From a virus: a stretch of 64,000 bases of DNA. The notes below the pieces were generated by a model. It was not told the origin of the DNA and ran no database searches. It saw only the letters and a program-made list of their open reading frames with translations. Location of the stretch: IMG/VR virus record IMGVR_UViG_3300010354_000075, positions 1 to 64,000 of that record. One strand, written 5' to 3'. Below, in pieces: positions 1 to 8,094 of this stretch (position 1 is its first letter; the number at the start of each line of letters is the position of its first letter). Position numbers and translations under genes: made by a program.

Positions 1-188
1 ACCATAAAACAGGATTTCATGGATATCCTACACCTATACAATGTCCGAGTCATTTAAGCAGAAATACACTTAGACTATTTTACTATGTGAGTAATAGTCA
101 ATACTTAGAAGACGATCCTCCACATCGAAGTTTATATTGGTACAATACAGACACAAATACTGCACATGATAACCGAGCTCATAAATAA
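1..188 (+). CDS. 2OG-Fe(II) oxygenase, C-terminal fragment (cut by window edge)
   Basis: An open frame enters the window in frame 3 and stops with TAA at 186-188, so only the last ~61 residues are visible. The translation contains FHGYPTPIQCP followed by SRNTLRLFYYVS. This matches the end of the prolyl-hydroxylase-like 2-oxoglutarate/Fe(II) oxygenases common in marine phages. There the His of the HG-P-P--CP motif is the distal iron ligand and the Arg before the LFYY strand binds 2-oxoglutarate. The upstream HxD half of the active site lies outside the window. The gene overlaps the start of the next CDS by 23 nt, so the two are probably co-translated. The substrate is unknown; in this context it could hydroxylate a protein side chain or act in sugar biosynthesis. 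Confidence 0.72.
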   Translation, partial: HKTGFHGYPTPIQCPSHLSRNTLRLFYYVSNSQYLEDDPPHRSLYWYNTDTNTAHDNRAHK

Positions 189-813
189 AGGTTATATAAT
201 TAGCGATCCATGGGATGCTGTAACACTGTTTGAAGAACGTCTAGCCGATTATGGAGGTAGTAAATATGCTGTATGTGTAGACAGTTGTAGTCATGGTTTA
301 TTTCTCTGCATGAAATACTTTGAATTACAAAATCAAATTATAGAAATTCCTAAACATACTTACGCTAGTCCTCCTATGCAGATCATTCATTCAGGGAATT
401 ATATTAGATTCAAAAATATAGAATGGAGCGGATATTATTATCTAGGTCACACAAGAATAATAGATGCTGCTACTAGATTTTTTCGCAGCATGTATATACC
501 AGGTAGTTACTTTTGTATAAGTTTTCATCACAGAAAAACTCTTAAAATTGGAAGAGGGGGTGTTATTCTTACCGATGATGAAGATTTTGTTAAATGGGCT
601 CGACCTATGATATACGACGGTCGAAATAAAAATATAAGATACGAAAACGATAGCCTCAAGTGTATCGGGTATCACATGTATATGACTCCTGAAGAAGCCG
701 CTAAAGGATTACTATTGTTAGAAAATATTTCAGATGTAAATCCAGATACTGGCAGTAATAAAACATATAAAGATCTAAGTTTAGAACCAATTTTTCAATC
801 TTATATAAGATGA
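166..813 (+). CDS. short DegT/DnrJ/EryC1-type PLP aminotransferase
   Basis: A 215-residue protein related to PLP-dependent sugar aminotransferases of the DegT/DnrJ/EryC1/StrS family, which transfer an amino group to keto-sugar nucleotides. Visible hallmarks are RIIDAATR (D100, matching the family's Asp that contacts the PLP pyridine nitrogen) and SFHHRKTLKIGRGG, where K124 matches the lysine that forms the Schiff base. Family members are usually 360-400 residues. This one lacks much of the C-terminal domain yet ends cleanly in an ATGA overlap with the next gene, so it is a compact version or a degraded one. It may act on a sugar destined for a surface glycan or virion modification. The start at 166 overlaps the preceding oxygenase frame; no strong ribosome-binding site is visible. 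Confidence 0.75.
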   Translation: MITELINKGYIISDPWDAVTLFEERLADYGGSKYAVCVDSCSHGLFLCMKYFELQNQIIEIPKHTYASPPMQIIHSGNYIRFKNIEWSGYYYLGHTRIIDAATRFFRSMYIPGSYFCISFHHRKTLKIGRGGVILTDDEDFVKWARPMIYDGRNKNIRYENDSLKCIGYHMYMTPEEAAKGLLLLENISDVNPDTGSNKTYKDLSLEPIFQSYIR

Positions 814-2168
814 AACAGTATATTTTTTTAGTAGAAGATATTGTAGATAATAGACCTATAACTTTAACAGAAAAGTTATATCAGTCATTAATGTCAACTA
901 ATAGAAAAGAATTTATAGTTGTTCCAAATTTTGACGAAACAATAACTCTGTTAAATTCTGATTTATATAAGACTATAAAATTCATAAAGGTCAAAGAGTT
1001 TATATCAAATATAGGTATAGATAAAATTTCAGAAGATTTCGAAGTATACTATTTTATAAACACTGTACATTCTTTACAATCATTTCATTTTTCGAACTTA
1101 TTAGCACTAGATATCGAAGTTATAAATTTTCTTAAAAAACATAATATTCCTGTTATAATCGATAGTTCTATGGAAATAACACATCCCTTTGATTTCTGGG
1201 CCACTGGGGTATTTACAAAATTCTTTAATAAAGGATTAGACATTACAGGATCTGAAAAATTTCAAAGAGGTGTGGAATCTTTAAATTTCATTGTTGTACA
1301 TCCCATGTATAGACCTCTAGCACAAGTTAATAATTATTATGTAAAAAATGATAAAATAAAAAATGTAATGTTTCCTACAGCATTCTTTGATCTTCGTCCT
1401 AAACTATTACCTAAAATTGTAGAAAACAGAGATGACTTATTCCTTTCTATCAAAGAAAAAAAGCTTCAAGAAAATACAACACAATGGATAGCATATTCCT
1501 ATACTCAACGATTAAATCGTATGTTATTTTTTATGAGAGTACACTTAGAATCGTTGAATCTAATAGGAAGATATAGTCTTTTACTTCCACAAAAAAAAGA
1601 ATTTATAAAATGTTATAAAACCATTTACAAAGAAATTCCTTGGGTAACTGAAGAATTAATAAATGTGTTAGATAATATTAAAATCTTAGATCCGATAGAG
1701 GATCCAATATATGAAAATGATTGTAAACCAATGCATCTAATACTTCCTCGAAAAAAATGCCAAGATATATGGTATAACGTAGTATTAGAAACATTTGATC
1801 ATAGAATAGATGAAAGAGAAGATTTGGATCAACATACTATGCTCACAGAGAAAACAGCTAAAGCGATCGTAGAAGGTTTGCCGTTTTTACATTTTGGGGG
1901 CAAAGATAACATTAAAATTTTAAAACATTTTGGATTTGAGCTATATCCAAATCTTAATTTTGAAGCTGATAAAAATTTATATAAAAATTTAAATCAAGTT
2001 ATAGATAAGATGAAATGGTTAGACAGTTTATCTTTAAATGATAAAAATAAACTTAATGACGAATGGAAGGAAATAATTATGTACAATTACGACCACTATA
2101 GTCAGTTAAATGCTGGTAAACTTTATATTCAAGCGTTAAAAACTGATCCTGTTTCTATTTTTCAATAA
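810..2168 (+). CDS. glycosyltransferase-like protein of marine viruses
   Basis: A 452-residue soluble protein with no signal peptide or membrane segment. It is not a confident match to a named family. The region around residues 345-390, with MLTEKTAKAIVEGLPFLHFG followed by KHFGFELYP, resembles the 'TEKT-(x)n-PF--(F/Y)G---L--LGF-T' signature of glycosyltransferase-like proteins found widely in marine phages and giant viruses beside polysaccharide genes. In those proteins the motif is thought to form the nucleotide-sugar side of a GT-B fold. The start overlaps the aminotransferase stop by 4 nt (ATGA), consistent with a joint role in sugar transfer. Its 3' end overlaps convergently by 14 nt with the minus-strand radical-SAM gene, leaving no room for a terminator. 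The exact reaction is unknown. Confidence 0.5.
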   Translation: MKQYIFLVEDIVDNRPITLTEKLYQSLMSTNRKEFIVVPNFDETITLLNSDLYKTIKFIKVKEFISNIGIDKISEDFEVYYFINTVHSLQSFHFSNLLALDIEVINFLKKHNIPVIIDSSMEITHPFDFWATGVFTKFFNKGLDITGSEKFQRGVESLNFIVVHPMYRPLAQVNNYYVKNDKIKNVMFPTAFFDLRPKLLPKIVENRDDLFLSIKEKKLQENTTQWIAYSYTQRLNRMLFFMRVHLESLNLIGRYSLLLPQKKEFIKCYKTIYKEIPWVTEELINVLDNIKILDPIEDPIYENDCKPMHLILPRKKCQDIWYNVVLETFDHRIDEREDLDQHTMLTEKTAKAIVEGLPFLHFGGKDNIKILKHFGFELYPNLNFEADKNLYKNLNQVIDKMKWLDSLSLNDKNKLNDEWKEIIMYNYDHYSQLNAGKLYIQALKTDPVSIFQ

Positions 2169-3327
2169 AAGTCTGATCTCCTGGCCATAAAGGTAGTTTA
2201 GTTCCTGCGGCACGTTTAGGTATTTTGCTATCAGCACTACTTACACAGCTAGGGCTTATACAAGGTTTAGGACCATCAAATAATTTAAATCCTGTTTCTA
2301 TATTTCCTAATGGCACATCAGAACAACTGTAACTTCTTTTTATACTACCATCTGGTTCTCTTATAATAATGCTACGATACCCGCTTGAACATTCCCATCC
2401 CTTAAATTTATTAAAATTAAAAGCATTAAACCTTTCAGCTTGGTCCATATACCAAACTTTTTGTGCTTTATCTATAAATTCAACTTGAAAATGCTGAGGT
2501 ATACTAGAATTTTCATCTTTATAAATTGGATCTGGTGTGGTGTAAAATTTTGGTTCAGGACGCCTAACTATATTGAACAACTTTGCTCTATTCTCAGTAA
2601 AGGCTCGTTGAGGCATTCCATTATGTAATCTCTCCAGCATTTCAGGTGTATATCCATCCACTACAAAACTCGCAGTAGGATCACTCTGAGGCTTTAAAGT
2701 AACATTAATTCCTTGTTCATGAAAAAATAAAGCATTATCGTAATCTCTATCAAACCACTCAGGCACCATGACCATATTAATAGTAACTTGTACATCATGT
2801 GCTTGACATAATATTAATTTGTCAGCAAATTCTTGCATTTTTTCTTTAGTATTAACATGTTCTGTGTGTAAACTAGCTGTTATACTTGCTCTATGAAATT
2901 TATTAACTGCTGGACAATACTTAGTTTCAAACCAGACCATTGGTCTACTCATGTTACTAGTCATGTGTACACTGGTATAATTTGTATTTTTTACATCGTT
3001 ATTAAGATGGTTAAGTATGTCAATATATCCCGGATGAAATGTTGGCTCTCCTCCGCTAAGACTAAAATGAAAACTATTAAAATTTCGTTCTCTTGCTTGT
3101 CTTTTTATTTCATCTATTGTTTTGAGACATAACTCTGTTGGTCTATGATCCTTAGAATCACTTCTAGCATACGGCCAACAATAACTGCATCGATAATTAC
3201 AATATCTACCTAGCAGCCAACTTACAGTAAAGATGTCTTTATATAACATTGTGCGTTGGCCTACCCTTATGATGTCTTCATAAGGTATTTCAGTAAAATC
3301 ATAAGTACTAGTTTTTAAATTACTCAT
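2155..3327 (-). CDS. radical SAM enzyme 1 (CNYRCSYC type)
   Basis: A 390-residue radical S-adenosylmethionine protein. The [4Fe-4S]-binding CxxxCxxC motif is C43-C47-C50 (RYCNYRCSYC) and the SAM-binding GGEP motif is at 92-95 (SLSGGEP). Six or more further cysteines lie near the C-terminus (ECSSGY, SYSCSDV, PCISPSC), suggesting a SPASM/twitch-like auxiliary Fe-S site. It is closest in style to the 397-residue gene at 6017-7210; both begin with a 'V(S/T)W-LGR-CNY-CSYC' block. It is the last gene of the minus-strand modification operon and overlaps its upstream neighbour by 8 nt. Radical SAM enzymes start radical chemistry on peptides, sugars, nucleosides or RNA; nothing here fixes the substrate. 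Confidence 0.88.
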   Translation of the reverse strand: MSNLKTSTYDFTEIPYEDIIRVGQRTMLYKDIFTVSWLLGRYCNYRCSYCWPYARSDSKDHRPTELCLKTIDEIKRQARERNFNSFHFSLSGGEPTFHPGYIDILNHLNNDVKNTNYTSVHMTSNMSRPMVWFETKYCPAVNKFHRASITASLHTEHVNTKEKMQEFADKLILCQAHDVQVTINMVMVPEWFDRDYDNALFFHEQGINVTLKPQSDPTASFVVDGYTPEMLERLHNGMPQRAFTENRAKLFNIVRRPEPKFYTTPDPIYKDENSSIPQHFQVEFIDKAQKVWYMDQAERFNAFNFNKFKGWECSSGYRSIIIREPDGSIKRSYSCSDVPLGNIETGFKLFDGPKPCISPSCVSSADSKIPKRAAGTKLPLWPGDQTFIEK

Positions 3328-4438
3328 AATATTCTTTTAGCATCTCGTACAGTTCAGGGTTATAATCTTTCCAATGCTCATTTCTAACAGCATTTAGTCT
3401 ACTATCCATTTCATTAAACTTAGCAAAATTACCTGGCATAGTAATATGTTCGTATACCACACCCCTAAAATCTTTTATTTCCTGATGTTCTAGTTTGTTT
3501 ATTCTCTGCATAATCTTGTCTTTAACATCGACAGGTAAATTACAAGGTCTAATCCAATTAGGACCATCTACCATAACATATTGAAAATGAACATTAGGAT
3601 ATTCTTCCTTTACATGCTCTAGAAGTTTTTCTATATGATTTATGTTATAAATGCTAATAACAGAATGGACCATCACAACTTCAAAATTATTAGAATACCA
3701 CCGTAAATTTTTATCTACTTCGGTCCAATTACTTCCCTTACGTAAAAAATTATTTAAATTTCCGTAAGCATCAATACTACAGGAAATTTTTACCTGCTTA
3801 CATCTTCTAAATAATTTCATTAATTCAACATTAGGTCTCGTAGTTACATTTGTAGCAACGAAAATTGATAGTTGCGGCAAATGACATCGATTTAAAATAG
3901 AAATAAATTTTTCTTGTTCTAGCATAGGCTCGCCGCCGATAAGTTTCAAGAACTCCAGCTTAGTCACATCTATTTTTGATAGAGGATCTACATTTTCTAT
4001 TATACCTCGATTTATAGGAATTCCTAATTCTTTAGCATCAGGATACCAATTAGTGCTTAAATCAGGACCGCACATTCTACATCTGTTATTACAAACATTA
4101 CTTAAAGCTAAATCAATATGAACTAATTCTGATTTTTCAGGAATCTCAAATGATTTGCCTAATTTATTGTACATACCTTGAAGCATGTCCAAACGCATAC
4201 TTTTACCTGAATTCTTTTCGTTTTGATAACACTGAACACATCCATCAACTGGTTTTCCTTCTGCTATGTCGCTTCTTATTCCTTGTAAAAAAGGATGATT
4301 TAATACATCATCAGTTTTTAGATTAAATTCTTCAGGAGTACTTTCATGTCTAAAATAACAACAAGGATATACTCTGCCATTAGGTCTAATAGCTATGTGA
4401 TACCAAGGCAAAGGACACAACACATCTTCTTTATTCAT
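3320..4438 (-). CDS. radical SAM enzyme 2 (CPLPW-first type)
   Basis: A radical SAM protein with an N-terminal cysteine block ahead of the core: LCPLPWYHIAIRPNGRVYPC, then a CVQC pair, then the CxxxCxxC cluster motif NVCNNRCRMCGPD at about residues 116-123, and a GGEP motif (KLIGGEPM). Having the SPASM-like 'CP-PW---RP-G-V-PCC' block before the radical-SAM barrel is typical of a radical SAM family common in marine phages; three other genes here share it. I place the start at the ATG at 4438, where a GGGTGG ribosome-binding site precedes it, rather than at the upstream ATG at 4453. That start overlaps the SDR-like gene by 8 nt. The substrate is unknown. Confidence 0.87.
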   Translation of the reverse strand: MNKEDVLCPLPWYHIAIRPNGRVYPCCYFRHESTPEEFNLKTDDVLNHPFLQGIRSDIAEGKPVDGCVQCYQNEKNSGKSMRLDMLQGMYNKLGKSFEIPEKSELVHIDLALSNVCNNRCRMCGPDLSTNWYPDAKELGIPINRGIIENVDPLSKIDVTKLEFLKLIGGEPMLEQEKFISILNRCHLPQLSIFVATNVTTRPNVELMKLFRRCKQVKISCSIDAYGNLNNFLRKGSNWTEVDKNLRWYSNNFEVVMVHSVISIYNINHIEKLLEHVKEEYPNVHFQYVMVDGPNWIRPCNLPVDVKDKIMQRINKLEHQEIKDFRGVVYEHITMPGNFAKFNEMDSRLNAVRNEHWKDYNPELYEMLKEYYE

Positions 4439-4994
4439 TATACCACCCTTCATCTTGCATAGGATCTATACTAAGTTCATTAATATTAATATGTCTAGGT
4501 TGTGATAAAACCCATTGAATATATTCTGCTGCTGCTTTGATATTCATTGTACGTCTAGAAGGATGTTTTAATTGATTATTACTCAAAGTACCAAAACTTA
4601 CATAACTTACTTTAGGGCCTTTATCCCATACACCTGCTATTCCTAAAGTGTTTGAATAATCTCTTAGTGCCTTCTTCTCAGCATTATATAACCAAGGCTT
4701 ACCGTTTTTAACTCTATCTGTAGTACTACCAACATTTATAATATGAATCGAGTGATTAGCATTAACACAAGCTTTATATATAGAATCTAATAATACAGTT
4801 TGATTAAATTTCCATAAAGCACTAGAATTAATAAAGACATCATACTCAGTAATCATTTCTGCTAATTTATTTTGCGCTGATTGCAAGGTCAAATCAAACC
4901 CAGTATATCTACTGGCAAAAAATGCATCTGGATAAAATTTGTACAATTCTGCTGCTAACCCAGAGTTCTTATTTCCTGTTATCAAAATTTTCAT
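4431..4994 (-). CDS. SDR-like NAD(P)-binding protein
   Basis: A ~187-residue protein resembling a short-chain dehydrogenase/reductase. It opens with a beta strand and glycine turn, MKILITGNKNSGLA, as in Rossmann-fold nucleotide-binding proteins. FINSSALW fits the position of the NAG strand, and YNAEKKAL gives a YxxxK catalytic pair after the IINVGSTT strand. It is shorter than typical SDRs (~250). The ATG at 4994 begins MKILITG; an in-frame TTG nine bases upstream is less likely. The gene sits inside the radical-SAM operon, overlapping the SPASM-like gene by 26 nt and the next radical-SAM gene by 8 nt. It could reduce or oxidise an intermediate of the same pathway; the substrate is not evident. 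Confidence 0.65.
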   Translation of the reverse strand: MKILITGNKNSGLAAELYKFYPDAFFASRYTGFDLTLQSAQNKLAEMITEYDVFINSSALWKFNQTVLLDSIYKACVNANHSIHIINVGSTTDRVKNGKPWLYNAEKKALRDYSNTLGIAGVWDKGPKVSYVSFGTLSNNQLKHPSRRTMNIKAAAEYIQWVLSQPRHININELSIDPMQDEGWYNE

Positions 4995-5340
4995 TTCTAT
5001 CAATCTTATCCATTCTTACTAATTTAACTACATCCCTACCAGGCATTGTTTTTTCTTCTATCCCAATACCACAAGCACTTTGACATTTCTTAGGAGCCTT
5101 ACCATTATTAAAGTTATCTAAATTTAATATAGTTAACATAGTTCTTTTTATTGTTTCAAAATCATGAACTTTTAAATCATTCCAATCCTCAGGCAAGTTT
5201 TTAAATCTTTTATCATCCCATGGATTCAATTCGTAATATCCATGATAAAAACAGCATGGGTAAACTTTAAGATTCACTGACACATCAAATTCGGCCCATT
5301 TATTCTTGTTGTAATCATAAGAGGAACATCGTACTTTCAT
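4969..5340 (-). CDS. stand-alone SPASM-like cysteine domain
   Basis: A 123-residue protein that looks like the detached C-terminal auxiliary-cluster domain of a radical SAM enzyme. It has VRCSSYD, then NLKVYPCCFY, then a CQSACG cluster. The same order occurs at the ends of the full-length radical SAM genes at 12963-14027 (ITCKL, MWPCCFL, CIRTC) and 14024-15196 (IKCKV, VQPCCWT, CAKTCG). The start ATG overlaps the stop of the 227-residue radical SAM core by 4 nt, so the two proteins are probably made together and act as one enzyme. A frameshift that split a once-fused gene is equally possible. SPASM-type domains bind extra Fe-S clusters that help position the substrate or pass electrons. Confidence 0.72.
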   Translation of the reverse strand: MKVRCSSYDYNKNKWAEFDVSVNLKVYPCCFYHGYYELNPWDDKRFKNLPEDWNDLKVHDFETIKRTMLTILNLDNFNNGKAPKKCQSACGIGIEEKTMPGRDVVKLVRMDKIDRNENFDNRK

Positions 5341-6020
5341 AAATTATTAATCCAAAAATCGTCAAGATGTATAATCTTATTAGTTTTTTCAAATCGTCTA
5401 ACTATTTTTTTTACTCTCTTTACTTCCTTTTCATGTATTCTATTAATACCGTGATAATTTGGTCGTAAATTAAATCTCAATGACAAGGGTATGTTGTTAT
5501 CAATAGCTATGGTTATCACATCAGTTAACTCAAAAAGATTATGTTCAAATATTGTGTAATCCCAGTGAGCTTTTCCTACAGACGATAATAATAACATGTT
5601 TTTAAATGCTAGTTCAGTATCTACATTTATTCTATACTTATTGTTTACTTCCTGTGTAAGACCATCTATACCAAATCTAACAATAACATTAGGGCCTTCA
5701 TTTGTAAGATAATCAAAAAATTCAGTTCTGCGTAAACCGCCATTGGTGTAAACGCTTACTTCTTTAAAAATTTTAGATGCTACTTCTACAAAATCTTTTA
5801 TTTTAGGGTGCATTAAAGGGTCGCCGAACTCTCCGCAAAAGTAACAAATCTTCTTTAAAAAATAAGACGAATTTCTTTCTATAATAGTTTTCCAATTATC
5901 AAAATTCATATGTACAAGACTAAGGTTTTTTTCTAACTGTAAATAATTATCTGAATCAAATCTTTTACAAGTAGGACACTTAGCATTACAATAATTGGTT
6001 ATATTAAAATCAATAATCAT
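5337..6020 (-). CDS. radical SAM enzyme 3, core domain only
   Basis: A 227-residue radical SAM core. The cluster motif is right at the N-terminus: C11-C15-C18 in NYCNAKCPTCKR. CGEFGDPLMHP occupies the place of the GGEP motif, as in the related CNAACP proteins at 12963 and 14024. The protein stops just where those relatives continue into a cysteine-rich SPASM-like tail. Here that tail is encoded by the next gene, overlapping by 4 nt (ATGA). It overlaps the upstream radical-SAM gene by 4 nt as well. It is likely a two-subunit version of the longer enzymes, or a broken one. Confidence 0.82.
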   Translation of the reverse strand: MIIDFNITNYCNAKCPTCKRFDSDNYLQLEKNLSLVHMNFDNWKTIIERNSSYFLKKICYFCGEFGDPLMHPKIKDFVEVASKIFKEVSVYTNGGLRRTEFFDYLTNEGPNVIVRFGIDGLTQEVNNKYRINVDTELAFKNMLLLSSVGKAHWDYTIFEHNLFELTDVITIAIDNNIPLSLRFNLRPNYHGINRIHEKEVKRVKKIVRRFEKTNKIIHLDDFWINNL

Positions 6021-7210
6021 ACAATATTTTTAAGCACGGTGGTATTAAAATGATTAGAAATTACCTTAAAATAATTATCTTTGAATTTACTTTTTGGAGC
6101 ACAAAGACCGCAGCCACAAGTATGTTTTGGACAAACTATAGTGGGCATCGTATTATTTTTTAAATTATACTCTAACTGTTCTAAAATCTTGTCACTTTCG
6201 CTTAATTTACCAATAGGGCCGCGAGTTTGGCCGAACTGTGCTTGACAAGTTTGATGATGAAATACACTGTCTGTTTGTTGTTCTATGTGCATAAAAAACC
6301 AATTTACACTACAATACCAGTCTTTAAATTCTCTTAAATCTACAAATTTACTTTTTTTACTTTCTCCCTGATTACTTAAACACATTGTTCTACTACCGCA
6401 ACAAGGACGTCCTATAGTTAATCCTAATTTTTTTTGCGGTGTGGAATTATCTTCAGTAGCAGCACTAGTTCCAAAATCCACATTCTGTCTGACTTCTTCT
6501 AAACTAGGGTTATTAACCTTGTCAGTATTAGTTTTCCAATAGTCCTTCATCCAAACAAGCTGCTTTTCAGTATATTGATGCGCAAAATTACTGCGACTAT
6601 CTGGCTCTTCACCTATAACACGGGGAACATACTTAATACCCTTGCTATCAAAATAAGCACACAGGTCCTGACACTCTTCGAAGTATCCGGCATGAAACAT
6701 AACATTTATGCTTATAGTGCAATTTCTGCTTGGCCCATACTTACTAAATTGCTCAATTCTTTCAACAACTTGTTTCTTAAGTTTTTCATCTGCTTCAGTA
6801 TGATAACTAATTGTTATATGATCCAGATGTTCCATTACGGCGTCAGCCATTTTACTACTCATAGCTCCATTGCTTGTTAATGCAAATCCAGCTCTCCATT
6901 TAGTTTGATATTTTTCTTGATATTCATTTTTTAAATATTGAATAAATGGAATAAAATTAGGATTCACTGTAGGTTCTCCTCCAGTAAAACTAATACTAGT
7001 TTCTTTAAAATATCTATGATTCATATACAAGTCTATATACTTGTATAAAAAATCTACATTACCTTTAAGTGTATCTAAACTAGCATGTGGACTAAAATTA
7101 TCGTGCCTGTGACTTGGACAATAACTACAATCATAATTACATCTACGTCCTAAATCCCATGTTACTTGGAAAACATTACCATCTAATAAATCGACTGTGT
7201 CAAAACTCAT
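6017..7210 (-). CDS. radical SAM enzyme 4 (CNYDCSYC type)
   Basis: A 397-residue radical SAM protein with the cluster motif C24-C28-C31 (GRRCNYDCSYC) and a GGEP motif in ISFTGGEPTVNP. A dense cysteine cluster near the C-terminus (IVCPKHTCGCGLCAPKSK), together with RPCCGSRT and the YCSV and QTCQAQ blocks, suggests one or two auxiliary Fe-S or zinc sites. It shares the N-terminal 'V(T/S)W-LGR-CNY-CSYC' block with the gene at 2155-3327, so the pair are probably paralogues. It overlaps the PP-loop ATPase upstream by 4 nt, and the two may act on the same substrate. The reaction is unknown. Confidence 0.87.
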   Translation of the reverse strand: MSFDTVDLLDGNVFQVTWDLGRRCNYDCSYCPSHRHDNFSPHASLDTLKGNVDFLYKYIDLYMNHRYFKETSISFTGGEPTVNPNFIPFIQYLKNEYQEKYQTKWRAGFALTSNGAMSSKMADAVMEHLDHITISYHTEADEKLKKQVVERIEQFSKYGPSRNCTISINVMFHAGYFEECQDLCAYFDSKGIKYVPRVIGEEPDSRSNFAHQYTEKQLVWMKDYWKTNTDKVNNPSLEEVRQNVDFGTSAATEDNSTPQKKLGLTIGRPCCGSRTMCLSNQGESKKSKFVDLREFKDWYCSVNWFFMHIEQQTDSVFHHQTCQAQFGQTRGPIGKLSESDKILEQLEYNLKNNTMPTIVCPKHTCGCGLCAPKSKFKDNYFKVISNHFNTTVLKNIV

Positions 7211-8094
7211 AATTGTCTATCTTCTAAAAAATAAAATTTATTTTTAAACGCCCATGCTCTTTCTGAACAATGAAAACACTCTTTTAATTTATTACATCCG
7301 CCTTTAGCAACAGAACAACTTTGTGTCATATTTAAAAGATCTACAATTTTAAAATTGTAATACTGTGCTATTATCCAACTTTTTTCTATACGTTCAAATG
7401 GACTAACTGAAATAAAATTTGGTAGATGTGGAGATCTATATATTGTAGGAACATGTTCATCTAAATTTTTAATTTCGTTTCTAAAAGCTGGCGGTCCTGC
7501 TATTTCATCAGTGTTTACAGGATTAGTAGTTGTTCCATCATATATAGCACTTAGATTATATTTTTTGCTTGCCCAATCTGTGAAATAATGAAAATATACA
7601 ACATCGGCAGTAGCATTCGCAGATATTAGAAACTTAATTTGTTCTGAATTTACATCATATAGTTGAACATCTTTAACAGAAATTTGTTCAAATACTGGGG
7701 GTAAAAATCCTACTATAGAAGGTTGTACTATATCAGGAAAGCAAGTCTGTATATAATTAAGAATATCATGTCTAGCTGTTTCACTAAAATTATCTAAATC
7801 ATAAAATCTTATTACAGATATAGGAAAGATTTTAGTTTTTAAATTAAGTGTTTTAATAAATTTAGCTAGAAGATATAAAAGTAATGTACTATCGGTACCT
7901 CCACTGAAATTAATTCCTATAGATAAATGTCTATTGTCAAAATATATAGGAAGTCCATTAGCTATAAAATAATTAAAAAATTTTCCTTTTTCAATATTGT
8001 TGTTTATCCAGTTTTGTAATTTTACAAAATAATGATCTGATGGAAAAGTATTGATATCATAATTATCAAACCCTATAGTACCTAATTTAGTCAT
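7207..8094 (-). CDS. PP-loop ATPase, QueC-like (second copy)
   Basis: A 295-residue PP-loop pyrophosphatase. SGGTDS at 64-69 (IGINFSGGTDST) is the ATP-binding loop that adenylates a carbonyl or carboxyl group before attack by an amine or sulfur. Near the C-terminus, C260, C267, C273 and C276 (QSCSVAKGGC then ECFHCSERAWAF) form a probable zinc site of the kind seen in QueC (7-cyano-7-deazaguanine synthase). The rest of the queuosine pathway is absent from the window, so the substrate is probably different. A paralogue lies at 9383-10240. It is flanked on both sides by overlapping radical-SAM genes. Its start overlaps the frame-restored end of the upstream gene by 8 nt. Confidence 0.82.
   Translation of the reverse strand: MTKLGTIGFDNYDINTFPSDHYFVKLQNWINNNIEKGKFFNYFIANGLPIYFDNRHLSIGINFSGGTDSTLLLYLLAKFIKTLNLKTKIFPISVIRFYDLDNFSETARHDILNYIQTCFPDIVQPSIVGFLPPVFEQISVKDVQLYDVNSEQIKFLISANATADVVYFHYFTDWASKKYNLSAIYDGTTTNPVNTDEIAGPPAFRNEIKNLDEHVPTIYRSPHLPNFISVSPFERIEKSWIIAQYYNFKIVDLLNMTQSCSVAKGGCNKLKECFHCSERAWAFKNKFYFLEDRQL

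Noticed and set aside
2140-2180. Bidirectional terminator between the converging genes
   Set aside because: The two coding regions overlap by 14 bp and no stem-loop with a T-tract is visible.
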